Assembly: GCA_001632425.1 (NCBI GenBank)
Contig: KV425616.1
Location: 74,685 to 116,886 of the forward strand
DNA length: 42,202 bases
DNA from: Neolentinus lepideus HHB14362 ss-1
Lineage: Eukaryota > Basidiomycota > Agaricomycetes > Gloeophyllales > Gloeophyllaceae
Reading direction: 5' to 3'
Of this stretch, positions 25,719 to 37,792 are shown piece after piece. Numbering within the stretch: position 1 is the stretch's first letter; every line of letters begins with the position of its first letter. Under the pieces are notes generated by a model that did no database searches, was not told the DNA's origin, and worked only from the letters and a program-made list of their open reading frames with translations. A program made the translations under genes and the position numbers.

Positions 25719-26120
25719 ATTGTTGGTTTCGTCTTGTTACGAAAATCCGCTGTACTTACCTTATCCTTCGTAGTCTGACATGACAATATGACAATTCTAT
25801 GCCTAGTAATCCGGTGAGATAGCTTTATCTACCCGCTTGTATCTCCATGTACTATCACATGCTATGTTATATATCCATGCCCCAAACGCCCCTTGCGTGA
25901 CATCTATCTACATGTTCTCTCTTCCTGACTCCGCTTGGCCCATCCCTGCACTACATCGTCGTTGGGGCGGGTGTCGGGGCCATAGTGCACTAGCGACCTG
26001 ACAATCTAGATACGCAGCGGCAGTCTCCTGGCGCTTTGGAGCCAGGACAAAGCTGAGCTGTGACACCTATGATAATTGCAGTATACACCACTGATCCTTG
26101 GTGCCAAAATCGGACCTTCT
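25719..26120. other. Convergent intergenic region
   Basis: Holds the 3' ends of histone H4 (plus) and the methyltransferase (minus). I see no gene and no histone stem-loop. Confidence 0.6.
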
Positions 26121-26986
26121 TTAACTTTCACCTTGGTGTAGGCCTTTCCAGCCCATGCAGACCCAATAGCCCTCACTGGACTGCGCGCGGCTGGAATCAG
26201 GCTTTACGTACGCGACATTCGTGAAATGGGGATCCAAGTATTCTTTGCGAAATCCAGTCATCAGCGGATGAGCAAAATGCTTTAGTCTAATAACATAATT
26301 GTCAATGAAATATCGATCGCATCGATTTCCGCGTCTTCTTGAGATATTCAGAGGACTTACACAAGCACACCAGCTTTCCGCCTCGCAACGGTCTTCTCCG
26401 TCCTTAGATGGTCCTTCGTGAACGCAAAGACAGCGTTACAGATATCTAGACTCGACTCTGAATCCGCAATCTTATTGCCCGTCATATTTGCGGCCATATC
26501 AGAGAGTATCACATCCGCCTTGCCCTCGGGATTCCCAGGACGGCTGAGGAAATTCTTAATCTGAGCTGCGGTCCGCAGGGAAAGCATGTCACCTTGTAGA
26601 ATTTGCACGCCAGGTATCGGAGTCATCCTAAGAAGGTCAACCGCGATGATAGTCTTCTCTTTGGTTCGGCCAGGGATGCTAGATTCCTCTTTGGCCAATT
26701 CAGTGGTGTCCTCGTCCAAAGCATCGAACCCCATCTTCCCTGCAACAACCTGGCTCCAGCCGCCCGGCGCAGCGCCCAAGTCCACAACTGCCCTGACATC
26801 CGGCTTACTCAGAAACCCGCCGTACTTCTGATCCAGCTCAAGGAGCTTGAACGCGGAACGCGAGCGATATAGGGCTGGATGGCTCAGGCGTTGTTTGACA
26901 TAGGGATCTCGGGATTGACGGGATAGCCAGTTGGTCGAAGAGGAGGATTTGGGCTGCAGCGAGGGTAGAGTCGGTCTGAAGGGCAT
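26121..26986 (-). CDS. MRM2: FtsJ/RrmJ-family rRNA 2'-O-methyltransferase, Mrm2 type
   Basis: SAM-dependent ribose 2'-O-methyltransferase, probably acting on mitochondrial large-subunit rRNA. Two exons (26986-26361 and 26286-26121) give 263 aa. SAM motif DLGAAPGGWSQVV lies at about residues 69-81. The FtsJ catalytic tetrad is complete: Lys47 (SRSAFKLLELD), Asp163 (ILSDMA), Lys211 (VLKHF) and Glu247 (SSEGYW). The N-terminus MPFRPTLPSLQPKSSSS is basic and lacks acidic residues, consistent with a mitochondrial presequence, and favours Mrm2 over the cytosolic Spb1 and Trm7 (Spb1 is far longer). It lies head-to-head with the TFIIIC subunit and convergent with H4. Confidence 0.95.
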
Positions 26987-27267
26987 TCAGACTTCAAAGA
27001 AAAATCTGGACCACGGCTGCTCGCGAACAGATAAGAAAACTACCTTATGCAAGGGCAAGCTGGAAAAGTAACTTCGTCAATCGCGAGCGAGGTGTATGAA
27101 AGCAACTGAAAGGGAGTCCGGCATATACCGCAAGATCTTGTGAATTTATACCGACGTTACCATGTACGGTGATTGTACCGCGAATCTGTCTGCCCTTCGA
27201 ATTTGCTTCGAATCGTACCTTGCTGACAGTAATCTGGCTCTCCGAACGCAAACGAATCTTTGACACT
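26987..27267. promoter_or_regulatory. Shared divergent promoter, MRM2 and TFIIIC subunit
   Basis: 281 bp lie between the two start codons, with no room for separate promoters. I see no clear TATA element. Confidence 0.7.
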
Positions 27268-27977
27268 ATGTCTAATTCAAACAATGACAGCCTCTTTCCT
27301 GGCTATCGCCAAGTCGATATATTCGAACCTGATGAAGAATATGAAGATGAAGAAGAGGTATCTTACGTAACTCTAGACATGGGGTCGATAGACCCCACCC
27401 TTGTCCCTAGCATATCCTCGTACCGCTTTATCGTCAGTCTTTATGAGTTTCTTCTGCGTGCACTAAAATGAACGATATTCGAACTTTCCTGTGGCTATTC
27501 CTCGGTTCAGGGCCTGGACACGCCAACACCTTTCGTGCAGCTTGGCGGCAGTATATTCAAAGGCCACCATAATGATCTTCTTGGCACGGAGATGCTTTTC
27601 ACAGACGATGGTGAGAGTCTCAACTGCCGTATCCACGGAGCTTTCTAACTAAGTTCGGAACAGACGAGCCTGGTCAACGCGGTGTAAGATATGTGGGAAG
27701 CTCAGAAAGACGAATATGTTTTAAGGAAGTGCAACTGAAGCCTCGGGAAGTCTCAGAGGATCCTGATCATGAACAGGCGTCTTCGACTGCACCGCCTCAA
27801 CGCGTAGTCAAATCGGCGATCGCGAAACCAAAGGGCCGGCCTGGTCGACGTCCGAAAGCCAAGCATAAGAATGTAGAGAAGGGAGTTTCTTCATTTAACC
27901 TAACTCCCGAGCTTCAGCCCAAGGAAAGAGACGCACAACGTGGAGAGGATGAAGCGATGGACGTTGATGAAAGTTGA
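27268..27977 (+). CDS. TFIIIC triple-barrel subunit (tau55/GTF3C6-like)
   Basis: Subunit of the RNA polymerase III assembly factor TFIIIC. Three exons (27268-27432, 27511-27610, 27664-27977) encode 192 aa. The family signature is well preserved: an acidic EPDEEYEDEEEVSYVTLD start, PSISSYRFIGLDTPTPFVQL, GGSIFKGHHNDLLGTEMLF and a following RGVRYVG strand, together forming the triple-barrel domain (about residues 20-115). The C-terminus is a basic, proline-containing nuclear tail (KPKGRPGRRPKAKHK) that ends in an acidic stretch. In yeast the corresponding domain is part of Tfc7; here it is a small stand-alone protein, as in Schizosaccharomyces Sfc7 and human GTF3C6. Probably nuclear. Confidence 0.88.
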
Positions 27978-29362
27978 TCATGTCCTTCTTGCCACGGCTG
28001 GGCGACGCAGTGCGTTTTCTACAGCCGAAGGGATGTACCAGATTAAAATCTTCCTATACTGACGTTGATCCCTCGTCAGACATCACGTAGTCGCATTAGA
28101 CATGTTAATGTGGCGCTTCTGAGAATTTATCATTATCCTCTTCTCGGTATAATGATGAGCTGAATGGACGGAAAACTGTGACCCGATTGCTCGATTCTGA
28201 GGGCTATCGAATGCCTACCTATGCTTATTTGGTTTTCCGTTCTCATTAACGATGGTCCGCTTGGCCGAGCGACATCCCACCCTCCCCTTACGTCCACTGC
28301 GACCTGCCCAGCCGATAACTCGCGTCGGCAGCGTAGTTGCTCGTGTTCTGTAGGGCATATGTCACAAACATGAAGTGTGTAGGACATGTTCCGGTGGTTT
28401 GCACATGCGACTATCCTGTCATCTCATGCACATGGGCGGGACTGACCGGATCCCCGCCGCCCGACATTCGATGGGAAAAACTCCGCCCGAATTATTCACC
28501 GTACCTGCACACGAGTAAATTTGGGCACAGGCCCTCCGCTTTCCCTGCCATTAGCCATACCGTTAGTCTTCTGAGCACCAAGCACTTAGTTGAACGACGA
28601 CACACACTAGGTCATCCCTACACCGATGCGGTCTTATCCCGGCTGCATATATCAGCAAATTGGCGGTAGCATATTTATGCCCGCTGCCACGCTAGGCTCT
28701 TTGGATGGGAGACTGCTGTTTCGTGACTGGACTGCTACTCTATTTTGAGGCCGTTTCATTTAGGTCGTAGCAAACAACGAACCTGCCCCATGGCACATCA
28801 GATTGTCAGGTATTCAGTGATCGACAAAGCACGGAACAGCCTCATAATCAGTACTCAGTCCTCGAACACTGCCGCTTCTGTTCCACGTGGATCATACTAG
28901 TGTTCGAATCATCTTTCGAACGTAAAGCAGAAGGTTTGGCCGTAAATTGACAGCGCTTTGTCTAAATGTGCATCCGTACTCACCGAGATGCCCATAACGC
29001 TGATCCCTTAACTTAGCCTCACATCGTCTGCTGACTTCAATGCAGTTCTTTCTGCATCTCTTCTTCTAGATTGCAGAATGGGCGGATTGCTAATCCTATG
29101 CCAGCGCACATAGCCTCTTCCGACGGTCTTGTGGTGGCAAGCTCTCCGGTGATTCAGGCTATAGGTCATAAGTACCTCAAGTTAGGTGACCTTATTCGAA
29201 ATAAACCAAGACGTATTTCTCAAAGGGCAATTGCATACTGTGCAACAAGTAAGCACATCTTATATATACCATTTGCGGCTTATCTGGTATCCAAGACCCC
29301 CTCAGCCCACGTGCAAGCTCGACCAGAAATCCCCAAATCCAGCAACTTTCTCCTCAGCTGAC
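27978..29362. other. No gene recognised (1.4 kb)
   Basis: Downstream of the TFIIIC gene and upstream of DUF6534 copy B. Open frames are short and lack motifs. Confidence 0.5.
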
Positions 29363-31187
29363 ATGGTTACCTCATCTACACTTGGGGCAGTGCTTGACGG
29401 GGCTATAGTATCCACCATGTCAGTCTATTGCTACATCCAGGTCACGGTTCTGAGGCAACTTATCCGGCATGCCACATATAGGCTATATGGTGTTTCCATT
29501 GGACAAACATACCGATATTTCAAGGCCTATCCGGACGATGATATTCGACTCAAGACCGTGGTACGTAAATTTAAATTCACGTATTCGATGTTGTAGCTAT
29601 TTACCTGACGGATTCGAAGGTCACTATACTTTTCATGGTAGGAGTAAAGATTTTATGCGCATGTTAATTTAATAACCTTCATCTCTTGCTTGCCACAGCT
29701 TGATGGTATTCAAGAATGTTTCATCATCCATGCTCTGTGGTACTTTCTCGTCCAAAAATGTGAAGGGCATTCACCGTCTAAGTGTTATGTCTGGTGGGTC
29801 TCGACCAATGAGATGTGTTGCTCCACTAATGTGCATTTCCAGGAGTTACACGGTTGGTGCTTTGTCTATCGTATGTGTAAGAGTTTCTTGTGATCCATAC
29901 AGGAGTAGGCATTTCCTGTTCCATCGGTGTGGCACTCATTCAGATATAGTCAGTTCCTCGGGACACTTACTAGATTTATTCTCAGCAACTTGTCATATTC
30001 ATTGTCCAGTGGTAGGGCTGTGGAAAACCTGCATTATATCAGACTGCAGTTGAACTTTTTTCCCAGTTTCTATCTACGAAGGATCTGGGCTTGTAGGTGT
30101 CTAGCATCTTGACTCTCAGCAGAACCTCCTTACATGCCTGCTATAGTTGGGAAACGGAAACTTGTATATATCCTAGTGTGTGGTAATCACCGGACTGTGC
30201 AAGCATATAGACTGATGCTGCGTTCAGTTGGTGGGAGCCATACTGGAATTGTGTGAGATTAGTAGTCCCAATTCTATTTCAAACATGCCACTAACTTACT
30301 TCCTGTCGACAGTCCTAGGTTTTGGCGTGCTCCACTCTTCATTCTGTCCTCATCCAAATGCTTATAATCTTTGAGGATTCTTTACATTCCAGTATGGTCC
30401 AGCCAATCTCTTCATGATATTAAATCTTATATATTCACCATAGAGTTGTACGTTCCAACATCTTTCCGACTGGCGTACTTGCACTGGTCCAGAAAGTAAG
30501 GATGTCCGTGGAGCACAGATAGTTTCAAGCTTGAACCTGGCGTCCACAGGTACTTGCGACAACACCTGCAATCCTCAATGTTTCGATAGATGTTGCGATT
30601 GCTGTCTGTATGTTCCGGATATTTTATGTTGCGCGAGTGGATTCATCTGGCTCGTCAAGGTAATGAGGAGTGCAACTGCTAAGAGGGTGATCCTTCAGAC
30701 TTACGATGGCACTAGGTCGTTAATCCAAACCTTAATCAATTGGACTATGGGAACCGGTGCTATTTTCACGTCAGTATATGTACTATGTGCTTGCTATCTC
30801 ACCCCCCTGACATCGACGTGTGAGTCTTTACAGCGTGTCCGTCATTATATTCGTGGTTCTGGTAGGCTGTCCTTGGGTCGACACGCTGCCCTGAGCCTTT
30901 GTTCATCTAACCGATTGATTGTACAATCAGGATGCAACGGCGGCCACGACTACTCTTGTTCCTGGCTCCCTTTATCTTGTCATATCAAAATGTGCGAGAA
31001 AGTTCATGCTCGGCTGGTGTCTTCTGTGCTAACTTCCTTTGACATTGACCAGTATACATCAACTCTATGTTAGCTGCGTAGGTCTCCATTTTCACGTGGC
31101 ATATATGCGAGCAAGACTGATGTAATTCTTAGTCTCAATAATCACGACACTTTGCGGAATCGTCTCGATACGGCGCAGGAGTTTTAG
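29363..31187 (+). CDS. DUF6534-type multipass membrane protein, copy B
   Basis: Paralogue of the gene at 19479-21325. Firm exons: 29363-29418 (MVTSSTLGAVLDGA), 29482-29560 (LYGVSIGQTYRYFKAYPDD), 29620-29637 (VTILFM), 29699-29793 (LDGIQECFIIHALWYFLVQ) and 29843-29870 (W-SYTVGALSI). Later segments: LNFFPSFYLRRIWACR near 30050-30100, ILNVSIDVAIAVCMFRIFYV near 30560-30625, RSLIQTLINWTMGTGAIFTS near 30715-30775, INSMLAA just before 31075, and the closing exon SLNNHDTLRNRL ending at TAG 31185-31187. These reproduce the family's helices and its terminal LN-x-R motif. Exons 2 and 3 are 79 and 18 nt, exactly as in copy A. Splice sites between 29870 and 30050 are unclear. Function unknown. Confidence 0.65.
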
Positions 31188-31798
31188 TGATCGAAAAACC
31201 AGGTCGTCGGTATAGACGAAATGACCGACTTTCTCCGTATGTGAAGCATATATTGTCCCTCACTGTATCTGTTGGGAATTAATGCGGACATCCTATACAT
31301 GAAATAGATCTTGTCATATTCACATACTTTGTACCTTTCTTATGCTTTGATAGTAAACTACTGTGGCATCACAAAGAGGATGATTTGGCGCAGCAGACCG
31401 CGTGACCCGCTTCGACGACTCTTCGCATATGGACTGGCCTCGTCACCGGCATCATTCTGTATCCTCTCTGACTGAATGCAGAGTCCCAAAATTTGGCCGG
31501 GAGCTCAGGGATACTAGTCACAACATTAATGCTTCCGACTTATCTTCCATTCAAATTCCGACTCTTCTGCCTGAATTAAGCAGACCTGTAAGTCGTTTTA
31601 CAGAACTGGTCGTATGATAAGTACTAGAAGTACTTGGTCCCATGCTCTCAATAAGCGGGCGTTGTGGAGTAAATGGCATACCGCCGCATTCAAATTCTCA
31701 AGCCTGTATATCGGTTACATCATCGACGTCATCGAATCATTCGAGTATAAAGCCGTCTGCCACAAGCAGGTGCCACATCAAAACAGTACTAGTATACC
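31188..31798. other. No gene recognised
   Basis: Between DUF6534 copy B and the small five-exon gene. It includes the upstream region of the latter. Nothing else recognised. Confidence 0.5.
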
Positions 31799-32192
31799 AT
31801 GGGGTACGTAGTTCCAGTTTCTGCATGTTTTTCACATTTATGTCGGAACAGAATCATAGTTTCTTGCATAAACGGTAAGCATTCATGTAGAGGGCCGGAC
31901 AGTGCAACGTCGATACTTATAACTTGTTCCAGGTATATTCGCCTGCATAGGTGACGCCATCATGGCGGTGGTAGACATTATTGCAGGCTGCCTCGAATTC
32001 ATCGTCAGCGGTTCGTAGATCTTGCACTTTCTGATCGACCTAGTTCTGATTATGCGCCTTGTCATGCAGCCATAACCGCATGCTTTGTCGGCATTGCTAA
32101 TTGCATAACTGCAATATTGTGCTGTGGGTAAGTAAAATAAGAAACAATTCACACTCAAGAATTTATCTGAGTCACATTGCAGGAGAGCCTGA
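31799..32192 (+). CDS. 57-residue hydrophobic small protein from five exons
   Basis: Hand-spliced exons 31799-31803, 31852-31874, 31933-32010, 32070-32127 and 32183-32192 join in perfect phase into MGIIVSCINGIFACIGDAIM...CITAILCCGRA. The product is almost wholly hydrophobic, with repeated small residues and Ile every three to four positions (GIF, GDAI, VDIIAGCLEFIVSAI), seven Cys and very few charges, so it is probably a membrane-embedded or amphipathic helical peptide. I recall similar Gly/Ile-rich miniature proteins in Agaricomycete genomes but cannot name a curated family. The first exon has only five nucleotides (ATGGG). All four introns are GT-AG and 48-59 nt long. Alternative: a chance set of splice signals, which the unbroken phase and uniform composition make unlikely. 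Confidence 0.6.
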
Positions 32193-32689
32193 TAATGGGC
32201 TCTGGGATGGTAACCTGCTCACCGTCCACTTCGGCGTGTCCCCGGAGCCCGAAATTTGACGCCAGTCAAGACTTCACGACCCGATACGATGCTGTATTAT
32301 TAGTATCAGATACCCTGTTACTGTGCTCGGAGATCAGGCTTTAGCCTTTACCCTAAATTGTTATTAATGGATCGTGATTGTCAAATATTCCTGCCATGAG
32401 CAAATTACACCGGGAACGCACATTGTTAAATGATGTTTATCAATGATATTCTCCTGGGACTTGTAAAGCCGACATGATCGCATAGGCCAGCTCGTATGGC
32501 TTTTGTTGAGGAATTTGGGCCATTACCCATCAGTCTAAGAGGGTATAGTTTACATGTATTCACTTGCATAGTGGGTTGCATCTACATACGCCGCCGATGC
32601 CAATTCAGAGCGATGGGACTCGATGGGGCGCTTGAGGACCTCGAGAACAGACGGAGGCCTATAGAATTCTCATCTTGGCCTGAGTAGCT
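32193..32689. other. No gene recognised
   Basis: A plus-strand frame at 32496-32687 has no domain. Nothing else recognised. Confidence 0.5.
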
Positions 32690-33136
32690 CTAGAACGTGA
32701 GATGGTGTTGGTCGTTACGATCTTGATTTTGGCGTAAGCCTGAGGTACCCTTGTACACTACTGTGCAATCCGAAATATAGAAATCCAATATCCTACCATG
32801 TGATCCGGCAGCAAGACATTGCCGACTCTCATTTGGGAATCTTTGTTTGAAGGTCCTGAGAGCTCTGACCTTGGTAAATGACCCCGAGCTGTACAGTACT
32901 ATTACGAACTTGCAATTGAAGATCCGGAATCCCGACGTAACTTGAGTTGGAATGTTGAACTGGAACCTATTCAAGGCACCGTGAATCTGTATGTTGAAGA
33001 CAAGAGAACGATGAAGAGCTCCGAAATGAATGAATAAACCGAACTCTACGCAAATGGGGGTAAATGGGAACGCCACATCGAAAGCGGTGCCGTGCAATGC
33101 TGACGTAATCGATGTTGAAATTGACGCCTGTGCCAA
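32690..33136 (-). pseudogene. Possible WD40/EMAP-like fragment
   Basis: A 148-codon open frame without ATG start contains VRALRTFKQRFPNESRQ followed by CLAAGSHGRILDFYISDCTV, which resembles the strand pattern of one WD40 blade in EMAP-like proteins (LA-x-GSH-x-x-x-ID-x-Y). No further blades or WD dipeptides are seen. If real, it is a relic; its left part has no family resemblance. Confidence 0.22.
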
Positions 33137-33296
33137 ACTGGGATAATTGGGTGGTTCATTTCCCCTGTCGTTCCGGCCTCGTCGTCAACTGCCACCAGTC
33201 CTCTGCTGCCACTGACGCTCTTCTCGCCGTTGCACTTCATCTACTGTCTTCAGTCATATTGTTATCCATATTTTGCTCTTCCATCACGTAAATATT

Positions 33297-34567
33297 ATGA
33301 GTTTCACATTCGGTGGCAAGTACAAGCTGGAGGAGGAAATCGCTATTGGCGGTTGCGGTATGTCTTGTTGCTTGATTGTCGTTGTAGGGCCATATTTACG
33401 CGTCGAAAACGTGTAGGAACTGTCTTCCTTGGTGTGCACACCATTGCAGGCAAGGAAGTCGCCATCAAGGTCGAGCCTGCTGTGGCGAAGCACAGTCTGC
33501 TCAAGCAGGAGTCCAAAATTTACAAGACATTGGTGGGCGCTCCTGGCGTACCTTGGATACTTTGGTCAGGGAAGCAAGGAGACTACAATGTTATGATCAT
33601 TGACCTGCTCGGTCCGTCGTTGGAGGACCTCTTCAAGATGTGCAATCGCCATTTCTCCCTCAAAACCGTGCTACTATTAGCCGATCAGCTCGTGAGTACC
33701 TTTGAACGGTGACAGCTAGCATTATCTCTGTAGAATTCCCTCAATGGCGTGATTTACGCTGCTGGTCACGTTGCATACGTATGCTACCTGTGGCATTTAG
33801 CGCGTCGTCTCGTCCTCTTCAGAACTCGGACTTCAGGTTTCGAACGATTCTCTTAGTTTTCTCTCAGCCGAAATTAGATTCTGACGCGTCTTTCCCTCAG
33901 ATTTCTCGCATTGAATACTTGCATTCCCGCGACCTTGTCCATCGTGACATAAAGCCTGCGAACTTCGTGATGGGTACGAATAACGCTGCCCATTTAGTCA
34001 ACGTCATCGACTTCGGCCTCGCGAAGAAGTACCGGGATCCCCGGACGACCCTGCACATACCGTACAAGCAAGATGATCACCACGGTGTCGGGACGTCTCT
34101 CTTCGCTTCAATAAACACGCATCGTGGAATTGGTGCGTTTCTTCCACTCGATGCGCCCTTGTTGTGCTAACATATATGTCTCGACAGAGTCGTCGCGTCG
34201 CGATGATTTGGAGTCGCTTGCATATATGTTTATATACTTCCTCCGCGGCTCCCTTCCCTGGCGCAAGCTGAAGGGGGAGACTACTGCGGACACATGGAAC
34301 ATCATCCGCGACAAGAAGGTCGAGTGCGAGTCTCTCCTCACCGTTGGGCTCCCTCAGGAGTTCGACATCTTCTACAAGTATGCTCGGGGCCTCGAGTTCG
34401 ACGATCTGCCCGACTACGGCGGCCTACGCAACCTCTTACGTGGGCTCGCGGAGACGCACAGTATTGAATATGACTTCGTTTATGATTGGACGCTAGGCAA
34501 GCAAAAGCACCGGAAGCGGTTCTGCGAGGCTTGCAATGCGCGCCGGGCGAGGGCGCGTTCATGTTGA
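33297..34567 (+). CDS. Casein kinase 1-like Ser/Thr protein kinase
   Basis: Four exons (33297-33357, 33417-33691, 33901-34132, 34188-34567) give 315 aa, essentially a bare CK1 catalytic domain. Catalytic Lys38 (EVAIKVEP), HRDIKPANF with Asp128, DFGLAKKYRD with Asp149, and the CK1-specific SRRDDLESLAYMFIYFLRG are present. Divergences: the glycine loop is IGGCGTVFLG, two residues shorter than the family IGSGSFG form, and the CK1 segment GTARYASINTH reads GTSLFASINTH. There is no C-terminal palmitoylation-type tail of the Yck class; it ends in a short basic stretch (RRARARSC). Intron 2 is long (209 nt). It is probably one of the divergent CK1 paralogues common in mushroom-forming fungi; whether the shortened loop binds ATP normally is uncertain. 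Confidence 0.9.
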
Positions 34568-35484
34568 CTGTTGTAAGATAAGGCATGCTAAGACGTAAGA
34601 GGCTTCATTCCTCTTCAACCACAGAAGTCGCTGACGAAGCCGCTTTCCAGCATGCCACAGGACATGCACATAACGATTTCTCACACTTGGTCTCCAAACT
34701 AGGCTGGGTGTGCTAAGCTATATTTCTGTTTAATTCATGCGGCTTCACGAGGATGCCAGAGGGGTGGCCCGGGCATCGAAGCTTCGTTCATGAGTAACGA
34801 CCAGAGCTCTCCAAGATTGGTGGCGCGGTAGTCTGTCGGTTGAGTTGGTGATGTGGTGAGTTTTTTCCAGTCAAATCCCCTCCCGCAGAACATTGACTAA
34901 TTATTTGGAACAGTTTGCTTACCGCGCCTTGGCCCGTCTGGGACCGTCTGGGAGCTACGAGATGCGTTTTTTGTTGGTGTTTCGAACGCCTTGGGCGTTT
35001 GCTGGGTGTGCCGGAGTGGATTGAGGCACATGGATATGAACAAATTATGCAGCCCCTATGTATCCTCTATGTCTGTATGCCATATGCTACCGTAGTCGCC
35101 GATGTCGAACATTGAGACTGTTCTATCCGTCAAGTCAGAATTATTACAATATCGTACATGAGTGTGGTGCGCCGGGTCGATGCAACCAATTTGTGCCTTT
35201 GCTCTTACCACGACGTGTACGTCCAGTCTCCGCCCCATGAGACCTGAAGGGCGATAGAAGTCAGTTTTCAAGCGCACGAAGCGTATTGAGTAGCCTTGAA
35301 AGGCGCCCTTAGCGGCTTGTTTACGGAGACGCAAGACGAACTTGAGTCAGAAATTGATTAGAAGGCACGTCCATGATTCCTCTGACGATCCGCGGCAACT
35401 CACTAATTTTGCCTAGTTCAGAATTCACCTAGAGTCTAAGAACCTGCCTTAGTATTCTCAACCCGGAGCCATTAAGACGTTACG
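34568..35484. other. No gene recognised
   Basis: Between the kinase and EAF3, both on the plus strand. It contains the EAF3 promoter region; I see no further coding potential. Confidence 0.55.
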
Positions 35485-36821
35485 ATGGCCACCTCTATTC
35501 CTACCTACACTGTGAACGAGCGCGTGCTGTGTTATCATGGGCCCCTAATCTACGAGGCGAAGATTCTCAAAGTCGACAACTGGGACGACGCGACGACGCA
35601 ACTGGGCTCGGTTGGTCAGCACTACTTCGTGCACTACAAAGGCTGGAAGCAAACGTATGTCCTTGTATTCACTTCGTGGCCCTTTGTCTCCATCGCCCTT
35701 TTATGCTCGACATGCCTGCAAAGAAGAAAGTTGCTAACTCAAAGCGCCGCAGGTGGGACGAGTGGGTGCCGGCGTCGCGGTTGCTAAAATTCAACGAGTC
35801 TAGCATCCAGCTGCAGAAGCAGCTGAAAGAACAGGCTGCGGCGGCGCAGTCGTCGAGCTCGGCGGCCAGCAAGGGTAAGGTTGCGAATAAGGATGGTGGC
35901 AGGACGACGGGCACAGGGCGCAAAGAGGGCGGGACGCGGGGAACGAAGCGCGGACGAGAGGAGGTGCGTGTCTTCGGTTTTCCATGCTTCTTTTCTCCGC
36001 CAGAGGGTGGAAGGAAGCTCACTTCGTTGGGATAGGATGAAAGTAGCAAGAAACCAGAGATGAAGCTGATCGTTCCAGAAATCCTGAAAGTGATTTTGGT
36101 CGACGACTGGGAAGCGGTAACGAAGAACAACCAGGTTGGTGAACTTACCTCTTGGTCCCATCAAAGCCCTTTTACTCCGCCCATCCAGCTTGTCCCGCTG
36201 CCAAGAACGCCGAACGTCGTGCAGTTGTTGGAGGAGTTTAAGGCGCATATATTGGCGCTGCCACCGGGGGCAACGAAGTGAGTATTCCGTGCGGCGCTGT
36301 TCTGGGTTCGGTGTAAGCTGATTTGACGATGTCAGCTTGCGGGATCCGAAGCTGGTGCTGCCGACCATCATCTCCGGATTACAAGTTTACTTCGACCGCT
36401 CGTTAGGCCAGAACCTGCTCTACCGTTTCGAGCGGCCACAGTACGCCGACATCCGGAGACGGTATGTCACAGGCCCGACAGTGCAGGTTGGACAGGAGAA
36501 GGAGATGAGCGCGATCTACGGCGCCGAGCATTTACTCAGGATGCTAGGTATGTGTCCGTGGGTCTAGCTGAGCGTTCCCCTGACTGATATTAATTATTGT
36601 AGTGAGTATGCCGCAGATGGTGGCGAATTCCACTATGGATCCTGAGTCGGTTAGCATCGTTCGGGAATATGTGAACGAGCTGATGCAGTACGCTTCGCCG
36701 TTCTTCATTTTGAACCAAGCTAAATCCAAGTTTCAGATGGATGGTGAAAGCAAAGGAACGGATATTCCAGCGGGAATACGAAAGCGCGAGTCTGCAGTAT
36801 CAAAACATATCCCGGTCATAG
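35485..36821 (+). CDS. EAF3: Eaf3/MRG15 chromatin reader (NuA4 and Rpd3S)
   Basis: Chromodomain protein that binds methylated H3K36 and recruits the NuA4 acetyltransferase and Rpd3S deacetylase. Seven exons (35485-35654, 35753-35963, 36036-36134, 36189-36277, 36336-36547, 36603-36687, 36737-36821) give 316 aa. The chromo-barrel lies at about residues 8-80: [36 protein letters not shown] with the aromatic residues of the methyl-lysine cage. A low-complexity linker ([14 protein letters not shown], then [15 protein letters not shown]) follows, then the MRG domain from about 130 on: [44 protein letters not shown], and the closing [15 protein letters not shown]. The length is close to MRG15 (about 320-360). 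Confidence 0.95.
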
Positions 36822-37792
36822 TCTCTCAATGTTCCCCTACGTGTCTATATCATGTCACAGTAAGCTCCCCGTTGTATACCAGCTAATAACACTACAATTG
36901 TAAGACTACGACTGGTCAGCGGCAGCATCCTGCCGCGTACACGCTGCGCCTGTGCATGATACTAGCGTCCGCGCGCCACGGACAGGATCCGTCTTGATTA
37001 CTGCGGGGACGCATGGCATTTGGAGCACCCAATCACGACGACGACGTCGGTACTGGTTGGCAGAGATCTGGCGAGCGGATGCGCTGGCATCGGTTCCTAT
37101 GTGAGTCGCTTGTGTTAGAAACCGAGTGGAACGGAGGTCAGTATGTTCTCGGTTATTGGCGTTAGGCTGGCTCCACTTCTCCTGAGGTTCTTCGTCTCAC
37201 TCGCTGTAGCTGTCGCGCGTATAGCAAAGCTTAGGCAAACCTTTTTTCGCCAGCCTCTCACTTTCGAAGATCTAGTCACCAGAACAGCTGCTTTGGGATA
37301 TTCAACCTCCGCTCCACAGTACTTGTCCCGTTTCTATTTAACTATGCTCGATTTACGTCTAGCGACTCGCAGAATAGTCGATTTGGGTATATGCACGCCC
37401 GGCTGCGGTATATTCAACGAGTCATTGACCACACGTCCTAGTTCTAGACTCGTCTTTGACCCTGAGGTCCACTGCTCAGGAAGCATGCTGCAGCCCTCAG
37501 GATGGAGGGTGTAGCTCGGCTTACATGGTGTGATCTTGCGCTTTGGCGCTTCGACTCGAACATTGGACAAATCATCACCCTTTGGAGTTTTCTTTTGCAC
37601 TGCAGCATTGCTTAGCGCTCATAGCTTGGAAAACAAAGGCTGAATTCCGTGTTTCGATTCGTGATCATATCTCAGTCAAGGTGGCTGAAATATGCCACAA
37701 GCAAATATAAACAAAGCTTGACTTACATCGGCAGGAATTCGGAGTTCCGAGCAAGCGAGAGGCCTGAGATCCTGTCATTTACCATACACCCA
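36822..37792. other. No gene recognised
   Basis: Open frames at 37143-37514 and others are short and match nothing. The right part is the upstream region of the peroxiredoxin gene. Confidence 0.5.

Noticed and set aside
28337..28669. 110-codon plus-strand frame
   Set aside because: No ATG-led exon structure or domain could be supported.
33230..33296. Upstream start for the CK1 kinase frame
   Set aside because: It is not in frame with MSFTFGGKYKLEEE, the expected kinase N-terminus, which starts at 33297 and joins by an intron.
34800..34860. tRNA-like ggtggcgcggtagtctgtcggttgagt-type sequence
   Set aside because: It does not fold into a cloverleaf with a proper T arm (no GGTTCGA box) and no acceptor complement is visible.
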